A stretch of 64,000 bases of DNA from Microcoleus vaginatus PCC 9802 (lineage in GTDB: Bacteria; Cyanobacteriota; Cyanobacteriia; Cyanobacteriales; Microcoleaceae). The stretch lies in NCBI GenBank assembly GCA_022701275.1, contig CP031740.1, positions 5,593,001 through 5,657,000 on the forward strand, given 5' to 3'. Under the pieces are notes generated by a model. The model was not told where the DNA came from and did no database searches. It worked only from the letters and a program-made list of their open reading frames with translations. Numbering within the stretch: the stretch's first letter is position 1; every line of letters starts with the position of its first letter. This document shows positions 9,458-18,093 of this stretch, piece by piece. A program made the translations under genes and the position numbers.

Positions 9458-10813
9458 GTGGCGCCACCGCCATTGCGTGTACCGCCACTGCCGCCTGCCA
9501 ATTTCAACCGGGATATTAACCCAGCTTTTCGGAATCGGCCCTACCGCCTGGGCCCGGGAGACCAGATTACTGTTCAAGTTCAGCGCTTCCCAGAGCTAGG
9601 TTTTACAGGTCCAATCAGCCCTGAAGGGGTAATTGTACTGCCGCTAATCGGAACAGTAAATGTGCGTGGTCTTACTGTCGAAGAATCACAGCAGCGCCTC
9701 CGCGAGCGCTTTGGCCAATTTATCAAAAATCCTCAAATCTCGGCTGCTTTGGTCGTTCAGCGCCCTGTAGTGGTGACGGTGACGGGGGAAGTGGCGAGAC
9801 CAGGGTTTTATCCGCTCCAAACCCCCCAGCTTCCGGCGGCTCTGGCGGCTGCTGCTGGGACTACTCCTACGGCCGAACTGCGGGCGGTGCGGGTGCGGCG
9901 GACTCTGCCGGGAGGTGCTGTCGCGGAGCAAGTTGTTGATATTTTGACACCGTTGCAAACTGGTATTGCTCCGCCGGATTTGCGTTTGGAAGATGGAGAT
10001 GCGATCGTCGTACCGTATAAACAGGTTACGCCCGATCGCAAATCCGATCAAGATTTAGCATCCAGGTACAGCCTCGCTGCTGCTCCTGTCCCCGTCCAAA
10101 TCACTGTCACCGGAGAAGTCAGCAAACCGGGTTTTTACACGCTTCCGGCGGGTTCTGGTCGAATTTCGGCTGCTTTGGTGATTGCGGGGGGAGTCACGGG
10201 AAAAGCCGATTTGCGGGAGGTGCGAGTGCGGCGGACGCTGATGGACGGCTCGTCCGTGGAGGAGCCAATCGACCTCTACACTCCCCTAGCAAACGCTAAC
10301 GATTTGTTCGATTTTCCTTTGGCATCGGGAGATGTGATTGTCATCCCGGAATTGGACGCTAGTACCAAAAACCTAGACTACGACAAAGCTCTGGTTTCGC
10401 GGTCTACTCTGATTAAACCCAGGATCTACGTTCGAGTTTTGAGTTACGCTAGTGGTGGTTTGACCTCGTTCTACGTAGAAAATGGCAGCAGGTTTTTGGA
10501 TGCTCTCAATAACTTGCCTGTTAATCTTGCTGACTTGCGGAAAATAGCCCTGATTCGGTTCGACGAAAAGCAAGGTAGAGCAGTCAACCGTTCGATAGAT
10601 GCTAAAGCTGCTTTGGAGGGCAATGTTTCTCAGAACCCGATGCTCGAAGATAATGATGTGATTGTGATTGGTAGGAATTTGGTCGAGCGCATTGGTTATG
10701 TAATCAATACTTTTACTCGACCATTCCGCGATACTTTGGGATTTATTCTGTTCTTTGAGCAGTTGAGAAATGGGGTAACAGATTTGTTCGGCCCGTCACG
10801 TAATGATAGGTAG
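9458..10813 (+). CDS. Polysaccharide biosynthesis/export protein with SLBB domains (Wza-like)
   Basis: The mature part of an outer-membrane polysaccharide export protein. It has a Poly_export domain (YRLGPGDQITVQVQRFPELG, GVIVLPLIGTVNVRGLTVEE) followed by two SLBB domains (VVVTVTGEVARPGFYPL and VQITVTGEVSKPGFYTL), each closing with a 'gDaIvVP' turn. Wza-type proteins form the channel through which capsule or EPS leaves the cell. The only start after the TGA is GTG 9458, which would give a protein with no signal peptide. With the leader at 9293 the full product would be about 506 residues. It may therefore be a disabled gene, a sequencing artefact, or read through. Followed by the Wzc-like gene. 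Confidence 0.85.
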   Translation: MAPPPLRVPPLPPANFNRDINPAFRNRPYRLGPGDQITVQVQRFPELGFTGPISPEGVIVLPLIGTVNVRGLTVEESQQRLRERFGQFIKNPQISAALVVQRPVVVTVTGEVARPGFYPLQTPQLPAALAAAAGTTPTAELRAVRVRRTLPGGAVAEQVVDILTPLQTGIAPPDLRLEDGDAIVVPYKQVTPDRKSDQDLASRYSLAAAPVPVQITVTGEVSKPGFYTLPAGSGRISAALVIAGGVTGKADLREVRVRRTLMDGSSVEEPIDLYTPLANANDLFDFPLASGDVIVIPELDASTKNLDYDKALVSRSTLIKPRIYVRVLSYASGGLTSFYVENGSRFLDALNNLPVNLADLRKIALIRFDEKQGRAVNRSIDAKAALEGNVSQNPMLEDNDVIVIGRNLVERIGYVINTFTRPFRDTLGFILFFEQLRNGVTDLFGPSRNDR

Positions 10814-10950
10814 TCATATCATTTTCGATTTTCGATTTTCGATGGGGAATGACTTATGCGATATGCGTTTACAACTTACCTACAGTTGCAGCTTTTTGGG
10901 AAATGGGTATCATTTGTCAGCAATCATTAGTTATCGTTAACAATTAGCAA

Positions 10951-10973
10951 TCTAAAATCTAAAATCTAAAATC
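10951..10973 (+). repeat. TCTAAAA heptamer tandem repeat ending 3 bases before a start codon
   Basis: Three units of TCTAAAA plus TC, directly before the ATG at 10977, occupying the place where a Shine-Dalgarno sequence would be. The same repeat in the same orientation precedes starts at 24381 (minus), 28226 and, less tightly, 56647. Confidence 0.85.
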
Positions 10974-10976
10974 GTC

Positions 10977-13253
10977 ATGACTTTATCCGTTGTCAAACGT
11001 TATTTAATTGCTTTCGACCAATACAAGTGGGTGGGACTGGCTACTCTCGCGGTGACTGTGGGCGTATCGGGAGTAGTGGCTGTGCAGCCAAAGGCGGCGC
11101 CAGTTTACGCTGCTACAGGTACGCTGGCTTACCGCAGACCGAGCGTGATTTTTTCATCGACTACTACTAAAATTCAACAGGAAGGACAAGAAATAACTAA
11201 AGATATGCTGCTGGATACAACGGTGGTTGAAGCAGCAGCAAAAAAACTCATCAAACCCGCAAAAAAATTAAACCAAAAAGAAGAGCAAGAAGAAGTAAAA
11301 GCTTTGGCTAAAAAGCTGGTAAAAGATGTGCAAGTAAAGATGCCCAGTAAGAATAATGACCCCAGCGCTTTGATTCAAGTATTGTACAAAAATGCCGATC
11401 GCAAAAAAGCAGAAGCGGTAGTAAAGACGCTGATGAACGAAATGGTGAAGTACAGCACAACATTTAATACTTCTAGACTGCGAGACACGATCACGCAAAT
11501 TAACCAGCGTTTGCCGAAAGTAACTCAGGAACTCAGAGAGACGGAAGCAAAACTTGAAGCCTACGCAAAACGAGAAGGAACTTCAATTTTAGCTGCTCAG
11601 AGCGGTGCTTTGCCGCAAGCGATTACCAGCATCCAACAGCAGCAGCGGCAACTCCGCGTGCAGTTGGGAGGAATTGAAGCTCAAATTAATAGTTTGCAGG
11701 ATCGCTTGGGATTGAATGTGGAGCAAGCTTACGTCGCTCAAGCACTCTCTGCCGATCCAATTATTGCCCAACTGCGAGTGCAATTGTTTTCGATCGAATC
11801 TCAGCTCAAAATTCTCCGCAGCGACTTGCAGGAGGAGCACCCGAAAATTGTAGAATTGCTCAAACAAAAACTTGCTTTTGAGCAGCAGTTGCAGCAGCGG
11901 CAATCTGAGGTACTCGGCGGTAACGGGGTGGCGGCTCCGCTCAGAAGTGCCGATCGAATTCGGGTAGACTCTTCTTTAGATCCGGCCAGACAGCAGTTAG
12001 CTCAAACTTTGATTGCTTTGCAAACGCAGCGCGATACGGTGCAACAGCAACTTCAAGGAATCGAGAAAACTGAAAAAGAATTGCGTCGGGAACACGCGAC
12101 AATCCCGAACAAGCAGTTAGAACAAGCGCGGTTGGCCCAACAAGTGGCGTTCAAACAAGCTCTCTACGACAAGATGCAGTCGGCTTTGGTAGATGCTGAG
12201 GCGGCGGTAGCTGAGACAACGGGGAGTTTGACAATCGCCCAATTGCCGCAAACTGATGACGTTGAGTCAAATAAGAGAGGTTTGCCCGTGATGCTGGCGG
12301 TGGGCGGATTTGTGGGATTGCTGCTGGGCGGGGGGTTGATATTTTTGTTGGGGATGCTCAACGGCAAGTTTTACAGTTGGGAAGAAGTGCGGGCGGCTTT
12401 GGTGGAAAAAGAGGTGCCGATACTGGCAGTTTTGCCTGAAGTGACGGTGTTTGATTCCTACGGCGATGAAATGCCTCTGGCCCTAGAGGCAAATTCTCCC
12501 TATTTGGAATTTTACGAGCGGTTGCGTACTAATTTGCGCCGGATCGGGAACAAACCCGTGAAGGTGGTGTTGCTGACTTCGGCGGCGCCTTTGGAGGGGA
12601 AAAGTTTTAGTGCTTACAATTTGGCAATTGCATCGGCTCGATCGGGTAAACGGACTTTGCTAATTGAAGCAGATTTGCGATCGCCTTCTAACGTTGAATC
12701 TTTGAAAATTGCTGCTGATCCTTTGGCGACGGTGGAACCTTTGCACTATTACGGCAATATTAGCGAGTGCGTCCTTTTGGTTCCAGAGGTAGAGAATCTA
12801 TACGTTGTGCCGAGTCCCGGCTTTTTGCGACAAGCCTCGGCCGTACTAGAATCAAGCGAAATGCGGAGATTGTTTGAGGATGTTCGCAACCGCTTTGATT
12901 TTGTGGTGGTGGATTCTCCGGCTTTGAGCGAGTGCAACGACGCGCTGACGCTGGAACCGTACACGGACGGTATGATTTTGGTGGCGCGGCCTGGTTACAC
13001 TTTGTCTAGTATGTTGTCTGAGGCGGCAGATCAGTTGCTGGAATCTGAGGATGAGGAGTCGAATAAATCCGGGCCGCGGCTATTGGGAGCGATTATTAAC
13101 GGTGCTGACATTCCGGTCAAGTTCCGCAATGATATTGATGAATTGGAGCTGCCTTTGAGTGCGATCGGCGATCGCGCGATCGAAGTGAAATCGAGGCAAT
13201 TACCGCAGCAGTCAAAGCCTAAAAACAAGGCTATTAATAGTAAATTGAGCTAA
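10977..13253 (+). CDS. Wzc-like polysaccharide co-polymerase with CpsD/BY-kinase-type ATPase domain
   Basis: A 758-residue inner-membrane protein controlling chain length and export of exopolysaccharide. A Wzz-type N terminus has a membrane segment at about 17-36, then a long periplasmic coiled coil rich in Q/R/E (about 160-400). A second membrane helix near residues 438-462 (MLAVGGFVGLLLGGGLIFLL) is followed by a cytoplasmic ATPase domain. That domain has Walker A TSAAPLEGKS, Walker A' TLLIEADLRSPS and Walker B FDFVVVDSPAL. Wzc kinases end in a tyrosine cluster, but this C terminus has none, so kinase cycling as in E. coli Wzc may not apply. It partners the SLBB export gene upstream. Confidence 0.9.
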   Translation: MTLSVVKRYLIAFDQYKWVGLATLAVTVGVSGVVAVQPKAAPVYAATGTLAYRRPSVIFSSTTTKIQQEGQEITKDMLLDTTVVEAAAKKLIKPAKKLNQKEEQEEVKALAKKLVKDVQVKMPSKNNDPSALIQVLYKNADRKKAEAVVKTLMNEMVKYSTTFNTSRLRDTITQINQRLPKVTQELRETEAKLEAYAKREGTSILAAQSGALPQAITSIQQQQRQLRVQLGGIEAQINSLQDRLGLNVEQAYVAQALSADPIIAQLRVQLFSIESQLKILRSDLQEEHPKIVELLKQKLAFEQQLQQRQSEVLGGNGVAAPLRSADRIRVDSSLDPARQQLAQTLIALQTQRDTVQQQLQGIEKTEKELRREHATIPNKQLEQARLAQQVAFKQALYDKMQSALVDAEAAVAETTGSLTIAQLPQTDDVESNKRGLPVMLAVGGFVGLLLGGGLIFLLGMLNGKFYSWEEVRAALVEKEVPILAVLPEVTVFDSYGDEMPLALEANSPYLEFYERLRTNLRRIGNKPVKVVLLTSAAPLEGKSFSAYNLAIASARSGKRTLLIEADLRSPSNVESLKIAADPLATVEPLHYYGNISECVLLVPEVENLYVVPSPGFLRQASAVLESSEMRRLFEDVRNRFDFVVVDSPALSECNDALTLEPYTDGMILVARPGYTLSSMLSEAADQLLESEDEESNKSGPRLLGAIINGADIPVKFRNDIDELELPLSAIGDRAIEVKSRQLPQQSKPKNKAINSKLS

Positions 13254-13638
13254 TTTATCGGGCTTGATTCTTGGAAAGCAATCCTCAACGAAATATGAAT
13301 ATATTGTAGGTTGCAACCTAAACAGCTTAAGCTTAAAGCACCGTTAACAGCCAGTCGATTTTAGATTTGAGATTTGAGATTTTAGATTCGACTCCACAGA
13401 TGAATCTGGGAGGCTAAACTTTACTCTAAAATTTTGCGATCCGGGCGACTCCTGTCTTCAAGCAAGTATCAGTTTTTGGGCGAGTTCAACATTCAACAGT
13501 CTGTCGATTTTAGATTTTAGATTTGAGATTTGAGATTTAAAAATTGACTCCACAGATGAATCTGGGAGCTGGAACTTCGGTCTAAAATTTTTAGCTTGTC
13601 AACAGTCAACAGTCATTACTTGAAAATGTGTCATCGCA
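13254..13638. repeat. Intergenic region with two copies of a heptamer-repeat module
   Basis: No gene seen. Two related blocks occur at about 13355-13435 and 13497-13592. Each starts with a TTTTAGA/TTTGAGA heptamer run, then GACTCCACAGATGAATCTGG, and ends in TCTAAAATTT. A CAACAGT heptamer pair follows at 13599-13614. A similar module in the opposite sense lies at about 60485-60525. Confidence 0.7.
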
Positions 13639-13917
13639 CTATTGATTGGATTCAGGGCGTTTCTGGTGTTTGCTCTGGATAAACTGTTCCAAATCGGCAA
13701 TCGCATCTTCAAAATCCGACAAATTAATTTTCGCAGGTCTAGTCTTCTTCGGCAAACTCGAAGACTGACTCGAAGACTTAGCCTGAGGCGGTGGAGATTT
13801 AGGTTGTGCCGCTTGAGTGCTGTTCGATTCTATAGAATCGAACAATTCATCCAGGGACTCAAAAAATGATTGAGCCGAGGCCCGGCGTAAATCTTTCTGG
13901 TCGTCGTCATCCGTCAT
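13639..13917 (-). CDS. Small acidic, low-complexity hypothetical protein
   Basis: About 92 residues with no recognised domain. It starts MTDDDDQKDLRR, has a middle rich in Ser, Pro and Gln and an amphipathic C-terminal helix (LSDFEDAIADLEQFIQS). I prefer the ATG at 13917, which has GGAG six bases upstream; in-frame alternatives at 13929 and further upstream are possible. It is not in an obvious operon. Gene reality moderate; function unknown. Confidence 0.5.
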   Translation of the reverse strand: MTDDDDQKDLRRASAQSFFESLDELFDSIESNSTQAAQPKSPPPQAKSSSQSSSLPKKTRPAKINLSDFEDAIADLEQFIQSKHQKRPESNQ

Positions 13918-14357
13918 AAGCCACTCCATAGACTCTAAAAGTTGCCAACAAACTCTGCCAGCCCCCGGCGCGTGCAGACATGAAAAGCCGACTAAAACAA
14001 GCAGGCGCACACAATTTAACCGGGCGGTGGAATGCTTGCGGCTGAACTTGCTGCCCCCATATAAAACCCACAGCGGGCAGTGTCAGCCCTCAAACTATAT
14101 TTAACTTTACACCCGCCTACTGAGTGATTTGAGACTTGGTGCAGACTCTGCTCAAAATCATTGACCCTGAAAAAATCTCAGTTACGGCTCTTTCGTTGTC
14201 TAATTAACCCTAGTCTAGTCGAGAATAAGGAAATAGGACTTGGGCAACTATTACCGCTGTTCAAGGGTTGCGATCGCAACGCGCCAGCTCGAAAGGACGG
14301 ACATACGGTGTTTTTTGCTTGAGTTCTAAGATTTCAAAGGCATTAGGAGATTTTAAG
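13918..14357. other. Intergenic region upstream of lpdA
   Basis: 440 bases between divergent genes. Nothing recognisable apart from a HIP1-like GCGATCGC near 14270 and the AGGAGA at 14345-14350 that probably serves lpdA. Confidence 0.4.
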
Positions 14358-15794
14358 GTGACTCAGGGATTTGATTACGATTTAGCAATTATCGGCGCTG
14401 GCGTGGGCGGACACGGGGCGGCCATACACGCGGTTAGCTGCGGGCTGAAAGTGGCAATTATCGAAGCGGGGGACATGGGGGGGACTTGCGTCAACCGCGG
14501 CTGCATTCCCTCTAAGGCGCTGTTGGCGGCTTCCGGGCGAGTGCGAGATTTGCGGAATGCCCACCACCTGAAGACTTTGGGAATTCAATTGGGCAGTGTG
14601 GATTTCGATCGCGGGGCGATCGCCAATCACGCTAACACTATTGTTAGCAAACTTCGCGGCGACTTGACCAACAGCCTCAAACGTTTGAACGTCGATGTCA
14701 TCCAAGGTTGGGGCAAAATTGCCAGTGCTCAAAAAATTACCGTCGAAACCGATAAAGGCGAGAAAACTATTACCGCCAAGGATATTATTCTCGCTCCCGG
14801 TTCAATTCCTTTCGTCCCCCCCGGGATAGAAATTGACGGCAAAACTGTATTTACCAGCGACGATGCTGTCAGGTTGGAATCGCTACCGAAATGGATTGCA
14901 ATTATTGGTAGCGGTTACATCGGTTTGGAGTTTTCCGATATTTACACCGCACTGGGCTGTGAAATCACGATGATTGAGGCTCTAGATCAGTTGATGCCGA
15001 CTTTCGATCCAGATATTGCTAAGTTAGCAGAACGAGTGTTAATTGCACCTCGCGATATTGAAACAAAAGTGGGTGTTTTGGCTAAGAAGATTACTCCTGG
15101 TTCGCCGGTGATTATTGAATTAGCTGATTTCAAGACTAAGGAAATTGTCGAAGTTTTGGAAGTAGATGCTTGTTTGGTAGCAACTGGCCGAGTTCCTGTC
15201 AGTAAGAATTTGGGGTTAGAAACTGTTGGCGTGGAAACGATGCGCGGTTATATCCCAGTTAACGATAAGATGCAGGTTTTGGCGGCGGGAGAACCGGTGC
15301 AAAATTTGTGGGCGATCGGCGATGTTAATGGCAAGATGATGTTAGCGCATTCTGCGTCTGCTCAGGGAATTGCTGCGGTGGAAAATATTTGCGGGCGTGC
15401 CCGCGAAGTTGACTATTTGAGTATCCCGGCGGCGGCGTTTACTCACCCGGAAATTAGCTATGTGGGGATGACGGAACCTGCGGCCAAAGAGTTAGGAAAA
15501 ACAGAAGGGTTTGAGGTAGCTTCTGTCAAGACTTATTTTAAGGGAAATTCTAAGGCTATTGCTGAAGGGGAAACCGACGGTACGGCTAAGGTGATTTACC
15601 GGAAAGATACTGGGGAGTTGTTGGGAGTTCACATTTTCGGTTTGCACGCTTCGGATTTGATTCAGGAAGCGGCAAATGCGATCGCCCAGCGCGATTCTGT
15701 GAACAATTTAGCATTCCGAGTGCACACGCACCCAACGCTTTCGGAAGTGTTGGATGAGGCGTTTAAACGGGCGGCTGGAGCGGGTAGTCATTAA
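14358..15794 (+). CDS. lpdA: Dihydrolipoyl dehydrogenase (E3)
   Basis: A 478-residue FAD disulfide oxidoreductase that reoxidises lipoamide for the pyruvate dehydrogenase complex and the glycine cleavage system. It has the FAD motif [16 protein letters not shown], the redox-active cysteines in [16 protein letters not shown], the NAD-binding [15 protein letters not shown], and the C-terminal catalytic HTHPTLSE. I start at GTG 14358 ([13 protein letters not shown]), which follows AGGAGA; an in-frame start 90 bases upstream gives an unconserved extension. Length fits cyanobacterial homologues. Confidence 0.95.
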   Translation: MTQGFDYDLAIIGAGVGGHGAAIHAVSCGLKVAIIEAGDMGGTCVNRGCIPSKALLAASGRVRDLRNAHHLKTLGIQLGSVDFDRGAIANHANTIVSKLRGDLTNSLKRLNVDVIQGWGKIASAQKITVETDKGEKTITAKDIILAPGSIPFVPPGIEIDGKTVFTSDDAVRLESLPKWIAIIGSGYIGLEFSDIYTALGCEITMIEALDQLMPTFDPDIAKLAERVLIAPRDIETKVGVLAKKITPGSPVIIELADFKTKEIVEVLEVDACLVATGRVPVSKNLGLETVGVETMRGYIPVNDKMQVLAAGEPVQNLWAIGDVNGKMMLAHSASAQGIAAVENICGRAREVDYLSIPAAAFTHPEISYVGMTEPAAKELGKTEGFEVASVKTYFKGNSKAIAEGETDGTAKVIYRKDTGELLGVHIFGLHASDLIQEAANAIAQRDSVNNLAFRVHTHPTLSEVLDEAFKRAAGAGSH

Positions 15795-15864
15795 TTTGTA
15801 GGGGCGGTTTTCTTGTTTTATATCCCCGGCTTCTTGAAGAAGTCGGGGATTTCGGTATACTGTT

Positions 15865-16254
15865 TTAGGGCGGTGGTAGAGTGCCGATCGCATTTTGGGC
15901 TAATTCGAGAAATTCTTCAGCTTGGGCGATCGAATCTGCGGCTTGATCGCTCGTAACGGCATCAAGTTCGCCGTAATCTCCAGCATTTCGCAATTCCTGA
16001 GCTCTGATGAGGTATTGGTGAAACTTAACAGGAACTCTTCCGGTACGAGCAAATTCTCGGCCAAAGGCACTAATGACTGCGGAATGTTTAGAAAAAGATA
16101 ACCCTTCCCCTTCTAAAAATGCTTCGGCAATATAAAACATACTGTAGTAGGCGCGAGAGGCTGCATAATCTGGGTATTCGCCATCTAACATTAACTTAGC
16201 CGCTGAAAGGCTTTGACGAGCTTTTGCGAGTAAGTTTAATTGAGCCGATGTCAT
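15865..16254 (-). CDS. HEPN-domain protein, putative toxin of HEPN/MNT pair
   Basis: 129 residues. The SRAYYSMFYIAEAFLEGEG segment is the hallmark of small HEPN proteins that accompany minimal nucleotidyltransferases. In HepT/MntA pairs the HEPN protein is an RNase-type toxin that the partner nucleotidyltransferase neutralises by adding AMP to a tyrosine. The start overlaps the MNT stop by 4 bases (ATGA), so the pair is translationally coupled, with the MNT gene first. A canonical R-x4-6-H catalytic motif is not obvious, so activity is uncertain. Confidence 0.85.
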   Translation of the reverse strand: MTSAQLNLLAKARQSLSAAKLMLDGEYPDYAASRAYYSMFYIAEAFLEGEGLSFSKHSAVISAFGREFARTGRVPVKFHQYLIRAQELRNAGDYGELDAVTSDQAADSIAQAEEFLELAQNAIGTLPPP

Positions 16255-16577
16255 ATTAAAATTCCCTCTTTACGGATATTTCTGAGCAAAGGGCCTTGAT
16301 AATTAGTAAATTTTTCTTCATTCATAAACTGGCAGCTAATCACTTCATCATTTTCGAGCGACAAATCTGCTACAATCTGAAGAGTTCTATCAATTTCTTC
16401 GCCTGCTTGAACTGGCGCTTTCAGAACTACTAAAACATCTATATCTGAGTCGGGATGTGCATCGCCTCGCGCTTGGGAACCGTAGAGCACCATTTGCGTG
16501 AGCCGATCGCCGTAAAGTTGCTCGAAGTGCGATCGTAACTGAGTTAGGATGGTCTTGAGTTTATCGTTAATAGTCAT
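16251..16577 (-). CDS. MNT-type nucleotidyltransferase, putative antitoxin
   Basis: 108 residues of the minimal nucleotidyltransferase family. The active-site signature is complete: GSQARGDAHPDSDIDVLVVL, giving GS-x10-DxD. It is the upstream gene of the HEPN/MNT cassette and overlaps the HEPN gene by 4 bases. By family knowledge it probably modifies or blocks the HEPN protein. Confidence 0.88.
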   Translation of the reverse strand: MTINDKLKTILTQLRSHFEQLYGDRLTQMVLYGSQARGDAHPDSDIDVLVVLKAPVQAGEEIDRTLQIVADLSLENDEVISCQFMNEEKFTNYQGPLLRNIRKEGILI

Positions 16578-16663
16578 ATTAGTGATAAATTATTTAAGGT
16601 CGATATATCCTCTGTGCTAAAATTGCTGTATAGGAACAGGATTAAGCATAAACCAGGTGCGAG

Positions 16664-16987
16664 GTGATTTCAAGTCAAGATTGGACATGTCCAGAAGCAG
16701 CCAGCCAGAAAATACCCGAATCCTGGGGCGATGCACAGCCAAACAAAAAGAAACCAGGTTGGCGGTGGCAAGAGCCAACAAATCAGGGAAATGGTGTAAG
16801 AATTGACAAAGGGGATGCAGATAGCAGTTTTCCTTGTCAGCAGGTAGACCACGTTATTATTAGAAAAGACGGTCAAGTTATCGGTAAAAATGGTCAACCC
16901 ATCCCAGGTAGCATCAAAAATAGTCCCACAGAAGCTCACATCCCTTTAGATGAATGGTTGCAGTGGCCAACCTGGTACGCACCTTAG
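16664..16987 (+). CDS. Orphan polymorphic-toxin C-terminal domain
   Basis: 107 residues from a GTG start. The segment GWRWQEPTNQGNGVRIDKGD, then QQVDHVIIRKDGQVIGKNG and SPTEAHIPLDEWLQWPTW, matches a toxin tip domain found at the C terminus of large RHS/YD and other polymorphic toxins (I recall it as the type 37 class). No delivery, repeat or pre-toxin region precedes it: upstream is a short intergenic gap and then the HEPN/MNT genes. An immunity gene follows after 16 bases. It may be a displaced toxin tip or a solo effector. Family number is from memory. Confidence 0.65.
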   Translation: MISSQDWTCPEAASQKIPESWGDAQPNKKKPGWRWQEPTNQGNGVRIDKGDADSSFPCQQVDHVIIRKDGQVIGKNGQPIPGSIKNSPTEAHIPLDEWLQWPTWYAP

Positions 16988-17003
16988 TAAAGGAGAAAGT
17001 TGT

Positions 17004-17462
17004 ATGGTAAAGTATCCGAAAATGAGAGAGGAGTTATTAGAAACTCTCCGAAGTTTGGCAGATAGAGAATATCAACATAAAGCTTGGCTAGAGAGCGATT
17101 ATCCGCCCGGTATTGAGTGCGACAGTTTTGATGAGGCGGTTCATTTTCTTTACGACGATACAGTGCTGGCAGAAAACCCAAAGGCGGCAATCGGAGTAAT
17201 TATTGAAGATGAAAAAGAAGCCCGTTTGATCTCAGCAGTTTGTCAGGCTATAGACTTAGTGTTTGAGGCGTTGGGGACAGGAGTTTCTGATGAGGAGTAT
17301 ATTAAATCTTCTGAGTGGACAAGCGTAGTTGAGGCGGCATCGAGAGCGTTGCAGGCGATGAAATTCAATCGCAGGAAGCGGTTAAGGTTTAAGTTAAAGT
17401 GCGATCCCCGACGGGATAGCTACCCTCCACGCACTTTAGGCAGAATCCTGCAATGTGGCTGA
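17004..17462 (+). CDS. SCO4402-like immunity protein
   Basis: 152 residues starting at ATG 17004 behind a strong AAGGAGA. The sequence YPKMREELLETLRSLADREY, FDEAVHFLYDD, AAIGVII and a C-terminal helical bundle resemble the SCO4402 family, which is frequently the gene next to polymorphic-toxin tips. Its position 16 bases after the toxin-domain gene supports an immunity role. The last ~20 residues (RRDSYPPRTLGRILQCG) look unlike the rest and may be a run-on into a foreign sequence. Confidence 0.7.
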   Translation: MVKYPKMREELLETLRSLADREYQHKAWLESDYPPGIECDSFDEAVHFLYDDTVLAENPKAAIGVIIEDEKEARLISAVCQAIDLVFEALGTGVSDEEYIKSSEWTSVVEAASRALQAMKFNRRKRLRFKLKCDPRRDSYPPRTLGRILQCG

Positions 17463-17677
17463 ATTTTGGCAACAACAAAAGGGGATTCGATATCGAGCGA
17501 CCACTTTTCATCAATAATTTTGAGATGGGTATCTAAAATCAGAGTCAGTTCGCCAATTTCATCATCGCCATCATCGCTAACCAGGTTGTTTTCGCCAGCA
17601 GATAAATCGGCTTTGAGTAAAAATTTAAGTTTAATCCAGTGAGAAGTGGAATGGTTGTTGATGATATTCGTGCCCAT
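17420..17677 (-). CDS. Hypothetical protein fragment
   Basis: 85 residues, not recognised. The middle (DDEIGELTLILDTHLKIIDEKW) has a beta-rich, protein-like look, but the frame overlaps the 3' end of the convergent immunity gene by 43 bases. It may be a remnant of a larger gene. Low confidence that it is expressed. Confidence 0.3.
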   Translation of the reverse strand: MGTNIINNHSTSHWIKLKFLLKADLSAGENNLVSDDGDDEIGELTLILDTHLKIIDEKWSLDIESPFVVAKIQPHCRILPKVRGG

Positions 17678-18028
17678 TGATCGACTGATTAACTCAGCAT
17701 AGATTGGATGAATGAAAGCTATTTATTCATAAAATTTATTGCTATCCCAGTAACCGCGTATTTTGTAATTGCAGCACTCTAGATGTTTCTCTATGACGTG
17801 ATTCAGGGCGATCGGTGCTAATAGTTGAGCAAGTTCATCCCAAATTTGGTGATTGGTCACAGTTACTGCATTCCTCAGATTCCATTGGGTTGTCTGCGCT
17901 CGGGATTATTTCATTATACCAAATATCCCACTCCGAATTTCTCCTACTGGCTATAGCTTGCCTTATGAATGGTTGTCAAAGCGGTAAAAATTCCCTATGC
18001 TGTTGGAGAAACAGAATTAGTGATAGTC
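17678..18028. other. Intergenic region between convergent genes
   Basis: No convincing gene. The plus-strand frame here has no conserved look. A HIP1-containing terminator hairpin follows at 18033-18075. Confidence 0.4.
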
Positions 18029-18032
18029 AAAA

Positions 18033-18075
18033 AAAGAGCGATCGCACCTCAATAATAGAAGGGCGATCGCTCTTT
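18033..18075 (-). terminator. Intrinsic terminator built from two HIP1 octamers
   Basis: AAAGAGCGATCGC (18033-18045) and GCGATCGCTCTTT (18063-18075) form a perfect 13-bp stem with a 17-base loop. Read on the minus strand it is followed by seven T residues (A-run 18029-18035). It lies 19 bases past the stop of the LRAT-like gene. Confidence 0.8.
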
Positions 18076-18093
18076 CAGCAGCTAAATCAATTT

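Noticed and set aside
10951-10973. CRISPR-like short repeats in heptamer tracts
   Set aside because: Units are 7 bases with no spacers; these are short tandem repeats. No CRISPR array was seen in the window.
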